A stretch of 64,000 nucleotides of DNA, taken from contig NZ_MPDK01000002.1 in assembly GCF_003144315.1 (NCBI RefSeq), positions 62,001 through 126,000 of the forward strand, written 5' to 3'. Source of the stretch: Sulfoacidibacillus thermotolerans. GTDB taxonomy: Bacteria > Bacillota > Bacilli > Alicyclobacillales > SLC66. The notes below the pieces were generated by a model, which made no database searches, was not told the origin of the DNA, and was given only the letters and a program-made list of their open reading frames with translations. Of the stretch, positions 17,004-26,104 are shown in pieces (positions within the stretch are counted from its first letter, which is position 1; every line of letters starts with the position of its first letter). A program made the position numbers and the translations under genes.

Positions 17004-17305
17004 GCATTCAGTAAAAGAGTCCATCCGGATAAAAAACCCACTCTAGGCCCTAAAGAGGCAGTAGTAAAAGCATAAACAGATCCACTACTAGAAAAATGTC
17101 TATTGAACTGAATAAACGAAAACGCGACAAAACCGATCGTTATCATTGCCAGCAAGAAAGTCAGCGGAACACTGGTCCCCGCAATGCTCGCAGCCAGTGA
17201 ACCGTTTAATGCCATTGCAGCTGTGGGAGCCATAATTGCGACTGATATCCCCATCGTTTCAATATAAGAAAGATCATTTTTATGCAGTTGATTCTCCATC
17301 CTCAT
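17004..17305 (-). pseudogene. APC-family amino acid permease, N-terminal fragment
   Basis: About 100 residues containing the first three helices of an APC permease: MGISVAIMAPTAAMALNGS, PLTFLLAMITIGFVAF and the FSSSGSVYAFTTASLGPRVGFLSGWTLLL signature. The frame then enters the left end of the IS and stops at 16997. Typical length is 450-500, so three quarters are lost. ATG at 17305 has AGAAGGGAG upstream and lies 12 bases after the amidase gene, so it was the third gene of the sigma-54 driven operon. The rest is not in the window. Confidence 0.88.
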
Positions 17306-17317
17306 TTTTCTCCCTTC

Positions 17318-18217
17318 TTAAAATACAAAACCACGTTGTTCTAAGATCCAGCGAGGAAGCTCCATGCGTGCAGTTTTCTTCGGATCAACGACTTGACAGA
17401 CACGTAAATTACCAGCAGCACTTAAGAGGAACACAGTTTCAGAGGTCGACATTTGGCATTCCTGTTCAAGTAAGCGAGCCATCTGTTTTGCAGCGAGTTC
17501 CCCAGCCTCATCTAAATCGTCAGCAGATGCAATTGTCATGACGGTCTGATCATTGATAAGTAGAGGAGCAGGCCATACTTTCCCTTTTAGGACATGAACT
17601 TGTACCGTAACGGAACCAGAGATTTCAACACCACTCACACCGACCTCCCCATCCCCCATGGCAGCATGCAGATCCCCTAGCGCCAACAGAGCCCCAGGAA
17701 CGTTCACTGGCAATACTAAATAAGCACCTGTTGTGATTTTCTTACAGTCCATATTTCCGCCATGTGCTCCAGGCGTTCCACAAGAAATAGACACCCCTTG
17801 CGGAGCGGTTCCAATAACGCCAATCATTGGATTAATAGGGATCCCTAAATCAGAGGTAATCCAGGCTTTTTCGTTGTAAATAGGTACCATACGTATCGAA
17901 TTTACTAGCAATTCGTCGCCAAAAACACCCAACTTCGGGCCAATGGTCATAACACCGCGATCTGCCAACGCAATTTTTTCAATGTAGATTGCAAGTAAGT
18001 CGCCAGGTTCCGCATTTTCGATATAAATGGGTCCCGTGGCGGGGTTAATACGCTGCCAGTCCAATTCACCAAAATCCATTTGTTCACTCTGAATTTGATC
18101 CTCAAAGCAATCGCAGGTATGAAAAACAACTGTACTGTGATCCGGAACACGTAGTACAGGTTCGTTGTTCGAACTCATCGCATACACAATATTTAATTTT
18201 GAAACTTCATACTTCAT
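17318..18217 (-). CDS. Acetamidase/formamidase family protein
   Basis: Metal-dependent amidase of the FmdA/AmdA family, releasing ammonia from small amides. Visible family blocks are GDLLAIYIEKI, the HGGNMDCKKI segment with a likely metal-binding His/Cys, and GDLHAAMGDGEVGVSGVEISG. Length 299 is in range. ATG 18217 is preceded by GGAGGT; five extra codons upstream would overlap that site. It follows the glutamine-synthetase-like gene by 63 bases and leads into the broken permease, which suggests a nitrogen-scavenging operon taking up and hydrolysing an amide or amine derivative. Confidence 0.88.
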   Translation of the reverse strand: MKYEVSKLNIVYAMSSNNEPVLRVPDHSTVVFHTCDCFEDQIQSEQMDFGELDWQRINPATGPIYIENAEPGDLLAIYIEKIALADRGVMTIGPKLGVFGDELLVNSIRMVPIYNEKAWITSDLGIPINPMIGVIGTAPQGVSISCGTPGAHGGNMDCKKITTGAYLVLPVNVPGALLALGDLHAAMGDGEVGVSGVEISGSVTVQVHVLKGKVWPAPLLINDQTVMTIASADDLDEAGELAAKQMARLLEQECQMSTSETVFLLSAAGNLRVCQVVDPKKTARMELPRWILEQRGFVF

Positions 18218-18280
18218 AGAAACTACCTCCATATCTTAATGTGCTTTATGTGCCTTTTCCAATTGCGACCCGCTTACAAT

Positions 18281-19633
18281 TTAAAAAATTGAAAAGTATT
18301 CATTCATTTCCCAATCACTCACATGCGCCATATAGCGATCCCATTCTGTGCGACGCAAAGATTCGTGATGTTTTATAAATTCAGGACCCAAAATCTGCTC
18401 AAACCACTGAGCCTCTTCAGGATTCACTAGATGAGCATGTTCTAATGCTTCATATAATGTTTTTGGCAACACCTCCCCAATTTGGTACGCGTCCTGTCCT
18501 TGTAATGCATGAGGGGGTTCAATCTGCTGTTCGATGCCATAAAGTCCTGCCGCTAAAAGAGCTGCGAGCGCAAGATATGGATTGGTATCGGCTCCTGGAA
18601 GGCGATTTTCAATGCGCGTCTTCGCACCGCGCTGTCGAGGAATTCTGATCATCGCACAGCGATTTTCAAAGCCCCATGTAACTCTCGTAGGAGCAAACGT
18701 ATAAGGTTGAAGACGTTTATAGGCGTTCACCGTCGGGTTTATAAATAGCGAGAGTGCAGAAGCAAATTTTAATTGTCCGCCGATAAACCAACGACCTATG
18801 TCAGAAAGACAGTTCACTTGACTGTTGTCTGCAAATAAGTTAACCCCTTCAACACTCCAGAGAGAATGGTGCAAGTGAGCACCGCTTCCACTCATATTTG
18901 CAATTGGCTTACTCATAAATGTCGCTGTATATCCCAATTTGTGTATAATTTCTTTGATTGCTGTACGATAGTAAAAAGCCATATCAGCAATTGCAATCCC
19001 TTCATGAGGTGCATAAGTCACTTCAAATTGCCCGGAACCATACTCCGTATTTGCCACCTCTGGTTCCGCTCCAAGATGACTTAAACCTTGTAAGACAGCC
19101 TGAATAATATGGGCAACTTCTGCTTGCTTGGTCTCTGAAAAACAGTGTAGACCTTCCCAAACAGGCTTCAATTGTCCATTTGTTTGTTCGAAAACATAAA
19201 ATTCATATTCAAATGCCCCACGCACATGGTATCCATGTTCTCGCAATCTACTTACTACTCGCTGTAAAACTGTTCGCGGTGCAAATGTGATTTGAGAACC
19301 ACTGTCATCATAGACATCTGCAATGATGCGAGCTTCTCCTTGAGTAAACGGCAATATACTAAAAGTTGCTGGATCAACACGCAATTGATAACTAGGGTAT
19401 CCCCCAGAAAACCCCTGACCTACATCTGCCTGCAAAACGGAGGCTGTATCCATATCAAACAATGCCGAAGGAAAAGAGATCCCCTCATAAAGTACATGTT
19501 GTAAAAATTGTTGGACAGGTACGTATTTGGATCGCGCAATATTCGAACTATCTTGCACACAAATTCGCACGAGTTGAATTTGGTGATCACGAATTAAGCG
19601 ATGCAAGTAATCAGTAGAGTATGGAGTATCCAA
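18281..19633 (-). CDS. Glutamine synthetase-like gamma-glutamyl ligase
   Basis: 450 residues with the beta-grasp and catalytic domains of the glutamine synthetase family. Metal and ATP motifs EYEFYVFE, SGSGAHLHHSLW, INPTVNAYKR and RIENRLPGADTNPYLALAA are in place. Sequence style is that of GS-like ligases (PuuA/IpuC/FluG type) that attach glutamate to amines, not of the housekeeping GlnA. Start ATG 19633 has AAGGGGGC thirteen bases upstream. First gene of an operon with an amidase and a (broken) APC permease, directly behind a sigma-54 promoter. The amine substrate cannot be named from sequence. Confidence 0.85.
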   Translation of the reverse strand: MDTPYSTDYLHRLIRDHQIQLVRICVQDSSNIARSKYVPVQQFLQHVLYEGISFPSALFDMDTASVLQADVGQGFSGGYPSYQLRVDPATFSILPFTQGEARIIADVYDDSGSQITFAPRTVLQRVVSRLREHGYHVRGAFEYEFYVFEQTNGQLKPVWEGLHCFSETKQAEVAHIIQAVLQGLSHLGAEPEVANTEYGSGQFEVTYAPHEGIAIADMAFYYRTAIKEIIHKLGYTATFMSKPIANMSGSGAHLHHSLWSVEGVNLFADNSQVNCLSDIGRWFIGGQLKFASALSLFINPTVNAYKRLQPYTFAPTRVTWGFENRCAMIRIPRQRGAKTRIENRLPGADTNPYLALAALLAAGLYGIEQQIEPPHALQGQDAYQIGEVLPKTLYEALEHAHLVNPEEAQWFEQILGPEFIKHHESLRRTEWDRYMAHVSDWEMNEYFSIF

Positions 19634-19682
19634 TAAACGATAGCCCCCTTAAAAATGTGAACTTGGTTTTCAAACAAAATAA

Positions 19683-19698
19683 AGCAATTTTCATGCCA
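19683..19698 (-). promoter_or_regulatory. Sigma-54 (-24/-12) promoter for the GS-like operon
   Basis: Minus strand reads TGGCATGAAAATTGCT: TGGCA at -24, TTGCT at -12, with exactly ten bases between GG and GC. It stands 50 bases before the GS-like start codon and faces a divergent sigma-54 activator gene. Confidence 0.85.
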
Positions 19699-19797
19699 TA
19701 GAACATGCATAGTAAATCCAGCAATCCATTGATGATAGTGGTTCATTATTGATAAAATAGTTTTTAATATCAGACCACTCAAACAGGAGTCTTATAA

Positions 19798-20739
19798 ATG
19801 AAATCACCCGTTGTACAGAGTAGAAGTATGCGTAACTTACTTGAACAGGCAAATCGAATCGCTGCTTTCCCAACTACGATCTTAATCGAAGGCCCAACAG
19901 GAGCTGGAAAAGAGGTGATCGCTGACTTCATCCATCAAATGAGTCCTCGCAATACAATGCCGTTTATTAAAATTAATTGTGCTGCACTTCCTGAAACTTT
20001 GATAGAATCAGAGTTATTTGGCTATGAAAACGGGGCATTTACCGGGGCAAAACGCGACGGGAATCCTGGACTTTTTGAATTAGCAGATAAAGGTACACTC
20101 TTGTTAGATGAAATCGCTGAACTTCCTGCTACACTACAAGTGAAATTGTTGCGTGTTCTACAAGATCGAGAAGTGCGTCGCATCGGTAGTAGTTTTATAC
20201 GCACTGTCGATGTACGCATTCTCGCAAGCACGAATTGTAATCTCTTAGAACGTGTACGCACAGGCCATTTTCGCGAGGATCTCTATTATCGCTTACATGT
20301 AGTCAAATTAGTTGTTCCCCCACTAAAAGAACGTGCTGAAGACATCCTTCCATTATGTTCCTACTATCTCAATGAGTTTTGTGATACCTATAAAATCGTA
20401 CGACAATTAGATCAGACCGTTATTGACTTTTTACAGAATTATGACTATCCAGGAAATGTACGAGAACTACGCAATATCATCGAGTATGCGTGTGTCAATA
20501 CGAGTGAAGAGCGGATTTCTCTTGAACACTTACCGATTGAAGTGCAGTTCAAAAGGTCAACATCTGATTTTGATGACGAGTATTCATTAGAAGCCAGATT
20601 ACATGCACTTGAGGGTGAATTAATTACTCGCGCACTGAAACATTCGCGTAGTGTGCGCGAGGCATCCAAACGACTGCAGATTAGTCATCCAACACTGTTG
20701 CGTAAAATGAAGAAACACGGGATCACTGGGCGAGTATAG
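19798..20739 (+). CDS. Sigma-54 activator without sensory domain
   Basis: Bacterial enhancer-binding protein of 313 residues consisting only of the AAA+ domain and a Fis-type helix-turn-helix. Walker A is EGPTGAGKE, the sigma-54 contact loop is GAFTGA, Walker B is LLLDEIAEL, and the DNA-binding end is SVREASKRLQISHPTLLRKMKKHG. A TAA codon lies immediately before the ATG in frame, so an N-terminal sensor cannot be restored by another start. Divergent from the GS-like operon and separated by its -24/-12 promoter. Like PspF-type activators it may be controlled by a separate partner. Confidence 0.92.
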   Translation: MKSPVVQSRSMRNLLEQANRIAAFPTTILIEGPTGAGKEVIADFIHQMSPRNTMPFIKINCAALPETLIESELFGYENGAFTGAKRDGNPGLFELADKGTLLLDEIAELPATLQVKLLRVLQDREVRRIGSSFIRTVDVRILASTNCNLLERVRTGHFREDLYYRLHVVKLVVPPLKERAEDILPLCSYYLNEFCDTYKIVRQLDQTVIDFLQNYDYPGNVRELRNIIEYACVNTSEERISLEHLPIEVQFKRSTSDFDDEYSLEARLHALEGELITRALKHSRSVREASKRLQISHPTLLRKMKKHGITGRV

Positions 20740-20910
20740 TGAAAAAATTTCCATAAAAACGAGAGCGCGAACTGCACACCTCACACCTTCCTTATTTTCC
20801 TAAATAGGATTTACAAAATAGCAAACAACATTCCCCTTGCTTATCAAGTCCAACTCATCTATGATATCAACATAAATCATATTATTCATATTAGAATAGG
20901 AGGAAATGAT

Positions 20911-21357
20911 TTGGCGTATACTACTTTTCAAACCACTGTGACTTGGACTGGCGAAAGTGTTTGTTCTATTGCTAAGATAAGAGGAAAGCAAATCATAATC
21001 GATGAACCCAAAATGTTCGGGGGAACAGATCAGGGACCCACTCCAGTAGAATTATTGTTAGCAAGTTTAGGGGGATGCATCAGTGTTCTCGTGACAAGCT
21101 TCGCAGGCTTACATGATGTCGAAATCAGAGGCTTAGATGTGCATGTAGAAGGAGATTTAAATCCAGAAGGTTTTTTAGAGAAAAACCCAAATATTCGACC
21201 TGGCTTTGAAACGATTCGATACGCGATTTCAATTGACTCTCCCTCTCATCCCGATCAAATACGAGAATTACTCGCACATGTGGAACGAGTATGCCCAGTA
21301 AAGGATACTCTGCGTGGTGTGTCAGTAACACAAACGAATCGTCAATATCAAATGTAG
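20911..21357 (+). CDS. OsmC family protein
   Basis: Peroxiredoxin-like OsmC/Ohr fold, 148 residues, with two conserved cysteines in SLGGCISVL and VERVCPVKD that form the reactive pair of the family. Cytosolic; YhfA-like in overall character, possibly reducing organic hydroperoxides. TTG start 20911 is used with AGGAGG nine bases before; an ATG close by is out of frame. It is followed after 38 bases by a MaoC-like gene in the same direction. Confidence 0.88.
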   Translation: MAYTTFQTTVTWTGESVCSIAKIRGKQIIIDEPKMFGGTDQGPTPVELLLASLGGCISVLVTSFAGLHDVEIRGLDVHVEGDLNPEGFLEKNPNIRPGFETIRYAISIDSPSHPDQIRELLAHVERVCPVKDTLRGVSVTQTNRQYQM

Positions 21358-21395
21358 TTAAATAGAAATGTTTTTGTTTTCAAGGAGGGATCTCA

Positions 21396-21827
21396 ATGTA
21401 TTTTCATGAGTTCTTTGTTGGACAGCGCTTTACCCTAAATTCAGTTACGCTCACGAGTGAAGAAATCGAAGAATTTGCACAACGTTATGATCCCCAACCG
21501 ATACATATCGATCCTGTTTTTTCACAAAACGGTTTTTTTAAAGGGATTATTGCGTCTGGACTTCACACTTTAAGTGTAATCTGGGGGGAATGGATTCGTA
21601 GCAATCGATTTGGTAGCGAAATCATAGGAGGCACAGGATTAGATTTTGTTCATTGGACAAACCCAGTTCGTCCTGGAGATGCATTGCAAACCGAAGTAGA
21701 AGTTACAGAAACGAAACTTTCATCGCGAGGTGATCGCGGTTTGGTTGTACTGAAATTTACAGTAAAAAATCAACACGAAGAAATCGTTCTCACTACACAA
21801 GCGCGAGCCTATGTGAAAAATTCATAA
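21396..21827 (+). CDS. MaoC-like hotdog dehydratase
   Basis: 143-residue single hotdog domain with the hydratase 2 motif: YDPQPIHIDPVFSQ, then ASGLHTLSVIWG and RPGDALQTEVEV. Family members hydrate enoyl-CoA thioesters. Here the Asp/His pair of the active site is present (D..PIHID). AAGGAGGG precedes the ATG. Same transcription unit as OsmC; a second protein of this family lies at 48455-48886. Confidence 0.88.
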   Translation: MYFHEFFVGQRFTLNSVTLTSEEIEEFAQRYDPQPIHIDPVFSQNGFFKGIIASGLHTLSVIWGEWIRSNRFGSEIIGGTGLDFVHWTNPVRPGDALQTEVEVTETKLSSRGDRGLVVLKFTVKNQHEEIVLTTQARAYVKNS

Positions 21828-21849
21828 GCCATAGTGCCACAGCGGTCAG

Positions 21850-21872
21850 CGGTCTGCCACAGCGGCAGACCG
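21850..21872. terminator. Hairpin between convergent genes
   Basis: Perfect nine-base arms CGGTCTGCC (21850-21858) and GGCAGACCG (21864-21872) with loop ACAGC, between the MaoC-like gene and the convergent globin sensor. GCCACAGCGG is also repeated directly just upstream. No T-run follows on either strand, so termination is only suggested by position. Confidence 0.5.
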
Positions 21873-21879
21873 TATGTAA

Positions 21880-22863
21880 CTAATTATCTTCTTCTGTGGC
21901 GAGTTTTTCCGCAGTCGTACGCAAATGGCGAATCAGAGAAGCTAACTCCTGAGCTGACGCTGCTTGTTCCTGTGAAATCGCCATTGTATTTTCCACTTTA
22001 TCGCTTATTTGATCAATCAAAGAAATTACATTCCAAACTGACTCCTTAATATTTTGTGAAGATCCTTTTGCGCGATCCGCTAAATTGCGCACTTCGTTAG
22101 CAACAACTGAGAATCCACGACCGCTGTCTCCTGCTCTTGCAGCTTCAATCGCCGCATTTAGTCCTAAAAGGTTTGTTTGCGCTGCAACTTCCATTACAAA
22201 TTTGCTAAGTTCATCAATTTTTTGACTATCTTGTCGAAGGTGAGTTACAGAATTAACAACCCCCTCCTGACTCTGCGCTAAAGTAGACGCTGACCTCCCC
22301 ACTTCCAAGGCGATCCCATTCACCTGATGGATAAGAGCAGTCAATTCCTTTGCAGCATCTATCATTTTACTTTTGTATTTTTCATTTTCCTTAAATAAAT
22401 CTTCTGTGTATTGATCAATGATAATCGCTGAATCAAAATTTATACGTCGTGTGATTGCTCGGAAAATCCGATCGCCGTTTGGTACGCTTAATTCATCCAA
22501 TTTATCTGAAATCAGGCGTAAATAAATCGCATAGCCACCTAAAAACCAAACGACTGGAAGTCCGATCTTTGCATGAACAGCACCAATCTTTTGTCGACCA
22601 GCAATATACTCTGCATCGATCGTATCTGATGCGAGTGTTTGAAAATACCAGATTTGCGTTTTACGTAAACTCTCCAAAGAACTATGTTCCGTGATCATCC
22701 CCGCGAGATGAGGTACACTCATCAGTCGCGCATAAAAAACATCTACAATTTCCTGTGCTTGTTCGTGAAAGAAATACCTATTTTCATAGAGAAAGATGAT
22801 ATCTTCATCCTGAAGCTGATAAAAATTAGCAATTATTTTCCAATCATCAGTTAATCGAATCAC
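21880..22863 (-). CDS. Globin-coupled sensor, short HemAT-like transducer
   Basis: N-terminal sensor globin (about 1-165) with the proximal haem ligand His97 in [13 protein letters not shown] and a long C-terminal helix, then a shortened methyl-accepting signalling domain (about 170-327) whose hairpin tip [31 protein letters not shown] is fully conserved. At 327 residues it is about 100 shorter than HemAT: both coiled-coil arms are trimmed and no adaptation sites are obvious. No transmembrane helix, so it senses oxygen in the cytosol. No chemotaxis gene is nearby. GTG start 22863, GAGGGATAAG upstream. Confidence 0.9.
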   Translation of the reverse strand: MIRLTDDWKIIANFYQLQDEDIIFLYENRYFFHEQAQEIVDVFYARLMSVPHLAGMITEHSSLESLRKTQIWYFQTLASDTIDAEYIAGRQKIGAVHAKIGLPVVWFLGGYAIYLRLISDKLDELSVPNGDRIFRAITRRINFDSAIIIDQYTEDLFKENEKYKSKMIDAAKELTALIHQVNGIALEVGRSASTLAQSQEGVVNSVTHLRQDSQKIDELSKFVMEVAAQTNLLGLNAAIEAARAGDSGRGFSVVANEVRNLADRAKGSSQNIKESVWNVISLIDQISDKVENTMAISQEQAASAQELASLIRHLRTTAEKLATEEDN

Positions 22864-23044
22864 AAGTATCTTATCCCTCTCTCTTTACGCGATCCACGTA
22901 TGACGTAAGACTAGTGCGGTCATTTGTGATCCCACAGTTGTTGGATGCATTATACCATCTTTTTCATCCCTAGAGGTGGTACTAGAAAACTCGAGGTCGT
23001 ATAATCAAAATGTGTAAAAAGAAACAAACGAGAGGTTGGGAGTC

Positions 23045-23554
23045 GTGTCTCATCTTGTTTACTTTAGTTTATTACAACATGCAAATTGGACGATGTACGT
23101 CGCTGCAACGGATCAGGGATTATGTCGTGTGACCTTGCCAAATGAATCGTTTGCCACACTAACGAAGTGGGTAGAACGATCGATTGCCAATGCACAACTC
23201 ATCGCAAACACGAGCGTCGTAAACACCTATACGAAAGAGATCGCAGAGTATCTAATAGGAGAACGCACTTCTTTCACTTGTGCGCTCGATTTGATAGGAA
23301 CTTCATTCCAAAAACAAGTATGGATGGAATTGGCTAATATACCTTATGGGACAACTGTCTCTTATGGGGACGTGGCAAAACGTATCGGACGGCCCAAAGC
23401 CGTGCGAGCTGTAGGTGCTGCAAGCAGTGCAAATCCACTACCGATCGTTCTTCCCTGTCACCGCGTCATTGGTCAAAACGGCCGCCTGACAGGATATCGC
23501 GGCGGCCTTGCAATGAAAAAAAGTTTATTGCAACTAGAAGGGAGCATAAAGTAA
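23045..23554 (+). CDS. ogt: Methylated-DNA-protein-cysteine S-methyltransferase
   Basis: Suicide repair enzyme for O6-alkylguanine. The acceptor cysteine lies in LPCHRVIGQNG, preceded by the helix-turn-helix region with the arginine finger (GTTVSYGDVAKRIGRPKAVRAVG). N-terminal ribonuclease-like domain is present; total about 169 residues. Start GTG 23045 has GAGAGG ten bases upstream; a TTG nine bases earlier is possible. Divergent from the globin sensor. Confidence 0.93.
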   Translation: MSHLVYFSLLQHANWTMYVAATDQGLCRVTLPNESFATLTKWVERSIANAQLIANTSVVNTYTKEIAEYLIGERTSFTCALDLIGTSFQKQVWMELANIPYGTTVSYGDVAKRIGRPKAVRAVGAASSANPLPIVLPCHRVIGQNGRLTGYRGGLAMKKSLLQLEGSIK

Positions 23555-23569
23555 CGCATGGTCTTCTAC

Positions 23570-23953
23570 TTAGACATGCAACCCTTCAAAAAATGTATAG
23601 CGCTCTTCAACCTTTCCCTTCACGATCGTAAAAAAGTCAGCAAACAACGTTTGGACAATTGTTCCGTCCTTTAGGGTACCTTCAAATTTCCCGCGCACTG
23701 CAACACTTTGATCCCCTACGACAACATCAAAAAGAGTATGCCGTCCACTAACAATCTGACGCTCTACTTCATAAAAGGTTTGAAAAGCTGTCATGCCAAC
23801 GATGGGTGGATAGCCCGCTCGCTCGTAGCGAATCTTATCTGAAAACAGAGCATATAGAGCAGGTAAATTTTTTTCATCTACAGCCTGATAATAATCGCGA
23901 ATCATTCGTTCAAAACGTGCTCGATCTGAATCATTTTGTAAGATACTTGCCAT
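23570..23953 (-). CDS. SnoaL/NTF2-like protein
   Basis: 127-residue cone-shaped alpha+beta barrel protein: the pattern YYQAVDEKNLPALYALFSDKIRYERAG followed by FYEVERQIV, KFEGTLKDGTIVQTLFADFF and KVEERYTFFEGL is that of nuclear-transport-factor-2-like proteins related to ketosteroid isomerase/limonene epoxide hydrolase. Function not assignable. ATG 23953 chosen for the GGGAGG eight bases upstream; the longer reading has no such site. Convergent with ogt. Confidence 0.8.
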   Translation of the reverse strand: MASILQNDSDRARFERMIRDYYQAVDEKNLPALYALFSDKIRYERAGYPPIVGMTAFQTFYEVERQIVSGRHTLFDVVVGDQSVAVRGKFEGTLKDGTIVQTLFADFFTIVKGKVEERYTFFEGLHV

Positions 23954-24095
23954 CCTTAGAACCTCCCTATCATCCCTGTGTTTTTTCCACAGACAATTGC
24001 TTTCTTTATTCGACAACATAGACCAACCCATGCTACGATTTAGTTGGCCAAGCACTACAAATCAGCAACTCTAATCAGTGAAAGGATGTACCCTA

Positions 24096-25067
24096 TTGCT
24101 GCAGTTAGATCTCACCTTGCAAAGGAAGCTCTTTGCCATTAAGCTACAAATCGAATTGCCCCTTGGGCGCATCTACGGTTTGTTTGGCCCTTCAGCAGCT
24201 GGAAAATCAAGTATACTTAGTGCAATTGCTGGCTTTGAAACTCAAGCAAAAGGGCGAATCGCTCTGGGGAACCGCATTTTTCTCGATACAAACGCATTGG
24301 CATATCGGTACCTTCCACCTTGGCAGCGAGAGATCGGTTTTGTGGAACAAAAGGCAAATTTATTCCCACATCTAACAGTTCGGGAGAATATTCAGCTAGG
24401 CCTAAAAACAAAATGGTCTTCTTGGCATGAAGATTTAATCGATCGGTTACAACTAAGAACCTACCTGCATGTAAAACCTGAATTTTTATCAGGAGGACTT
24501 GCACAACGCGTCGCTTTAGCGCGAGCATTCTCCAGAAAACCTCGACTCTTACTGCTTGATGAACCTCTGTCTGCTCTTGACTGGGAGACTCGGACAATGT
24601 TGCAAAATGAGATCTTGGTTCTTTTACACGAAATCGATTGCACCACACTTCTCGTCACACACCAACTAAGTGAGGCACAAAAGTTGTGTGATCAAATTGC
24701 AGTCATTGATCGCGGTCGCCTGTTGCAAATGGGATCACCGCAAGATTTAATGGATACCCCTCATACACCGAGGGTGGCTCAATTGCTTGGGTATAAACAC
24801 TTTTTACAAATGTCTGAACTTCCCCCGCCTCACAATTCTATCGCAATTCACCCTGATCGAGTTGTATTAGGAAGCTATCCTGATCAGGGAATATGTTTGC
24901 ATGGAACCGCAGGGGCGATCGCTTTACAAGATGGACAAAGACGAATTGCCATTACCCTCTCTGGGAATGGCGAGGTGATCGATGTATTGCTGTCGCCATT
25001 AGAAACGATCATCCCCGGACAGCAAGTGACTCTAACGGTTATTCATCCGCCGTCCTTTGCTTCCTAG
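24096..25067 (+). CDS. ABC transporter ATP-binding protein, ModC-like, orphan
   Basis: 323 residues. Walker A GPSAAGKSS, signature LSGGLAQRVALARAF, Walker B LLLLDEPLSALD and switch His VTHQLSEA are complete. A C-terminal TOBE/MOP-like domain (IAIHPDRVVLG, VIDVLLSPLETIIPGQQVTLTV) makes it resemble molybdate ModC rather than other sugar or ion ATPases. No modA or modB is adjacent: the gene stands alone before a terminator. Molybdopterin genes lie 9 kb away. TTG 24096 with AAAGGATG upstream is preferred to GTG 24078. Confidence 0.85.
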   Translation: MLQLDLTLQRKLFAIKLQIELPLGRIYGLFGPSAAGKSSILSAIAGFETQAKGRIALGNRIFLDTNALAYRYLPPWQREIGFVEQKANLFPHLTVRENIQLGLKTKWSSWHEDLIDRLQLRTYLHVKPEFLSGGLAQRVALARAFSRKPRLLLLDEPLSALDWETRTMLQNEILVLLHEIDCTTLLVTHQLSEAQKLCDQIAVIDRGRLLQMGSPQDLMDTPHTPRVAQLLGYKHFLQMSELPPPHNSIAIHPDRVVLGSYPDQGICLHGTAGAIALQDGQRRIAITLSGNGEVIDVLLSPLETIIPGQQVTLTVIHPPSFAS

Positions 25068-25089
25068 ACGCACTGTTTTTCAGATCTAA

Positions 25090-25118
25090 AGAGAGGCCAT
25101 CTTCCTATCGGCCTCTCT
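25090..25118. terminator. Hairpin terminator between modC-like gene and lipA
   Basis: Arms AGAGAGGCC (25090-25098) and GGCCTCTCT (25110-25118), eleven-base loop, between convergent genes. On the minus strand the hairpin is followed by TTTAG, on the plus strand by few T; probably serves both. Confidence 0.65.
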
Positions 25119-25141
25119 GTGATCCATTCATGTATATAGTG

Positions 25142-26059
25142 CTATACAGGTTTACCCATAACTCCACTCGCCTGTTCGTGTGCATGGTAGGAACTGCGTA
25201 CAAGCGGACCAGATTCTACATGTTTGAAGCCACGGCGCAATCCTTCTTGCTTAAGGTCAGCAAACTCTTCCGGGGTATAATATTTTTCAACGCGAAGGTG
25301 TTTGCGTGTGGGTTGCAGATATTGCCCGATCGTCACAATCGAGACTCCTACACTTCTTAAATCATCTAACGTCGCTAAAATCTCCTCCCACGTTTCTCCG
25401 ACCCCTACCATGATGCTTGACTTTGTGGGAACACTCGGTTGCATTTCAAGCGCACGTTGCAACAATTCTAATGTCCGGTCATATTTGGCCCTTGAACGAA
25501 CGCGATCCGAGAGCCGTCGCACAGTTTCGATATTGTGATTTAAAATATCCGGTCGCTCATCCATAACCACTTGCAACGCATCCCAATTCCCCATGAAATC
25601 TGGAATTAACACTTCAACCGTACACTCAGGTCGCGCTTTTCGCACCTCGCGAATAGAAGCCGCAAAAATCGAAGCTCCTCCATCATCGAGATCATCACGC
25701 GCAACAGAGGTAATGACGACGTGCCGCAATCCCATTTGCACAACTGCCTCTGCCAAGCGCTTCGGTTCTTCAAGATCGAGCTCTGTAGGCTTGCCCGACG
25801 TCACTGCACAAAACCGACAAGCGCGCGTACAGATGCTTCCGAGAATCATAAAAGTAGCTGTGCGATGAAACCAACACTCATAGATATTTGGGCATTTCGC
25901 CTCTTCACAGACTGTATGCAGCTTACCTTGGCGCATAATTTGCTTTAGATCTTTAAACTCTTCATTCGTCTTTAACTGCACTTTTAACCACTCGGGACGG
26001 CGCAATGGGCGAGTTTCCTCATCCTGCATTGGAGTGACTGATTGATTGACCTGAGTCAT
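25142..26059 (-). CDS. lipA: Lipoyl synthase
   Basis: Radical SAM enzyme inserting two sulphurs into octanoyl-E2. The auxiliary cluster cysteines are C51, C56, C62 ([12 protein letters not shown]) and the radical SAM cluster C77, C81, C84 (CTRACRFC); the C-terminal RSSYHA motif with the serine ligand is present. 305 residues, normal length. It follows the E2 gene of the branched-chain dehydrogenase by 45 bases in the same direction, so the enzyme that lipoylates E2 is apparently made with it. Confidence 0.96.
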   Translation of the reverse strand: MTQVNQSVTPMQDEETRPLRRPEWLKVQLKTNEEFKDLKQIMRQGKLHTVCEEAKCPNIYECWFHRTATFMILGSICTRACRFCAVTSGKPTELDLEEPKRLAEAVVQMGLRHVVITSVARDDLDDGGASIFAASIREVRKARPECTVEVLIPDFMGNWDALQVVMDERPDILNHNIETVRRLSDRVRSRAKYDRTLELLQRALEMQPSVPTKSSIMVGVGETWEEILATLDDLRSVGVSIVTIGQYLQPTRKHLRVEKYYTPEEFADLKQEGLRRGFKHVESGPLVRSSYHAHEQASGVMGKPV

Positions 26060-26104
26060 GTGCGATCCTTCTCTCTTTAGAACTTCACGAATCGCCCCTT
26101 ACCT

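Noticed and set aside
20800-20910. Fourth sigma-54 promoter before the OsmC gene (CCCCTTGCTTA)
   Set aside because: No GG ten bases before the GC; only the -12 half matches.
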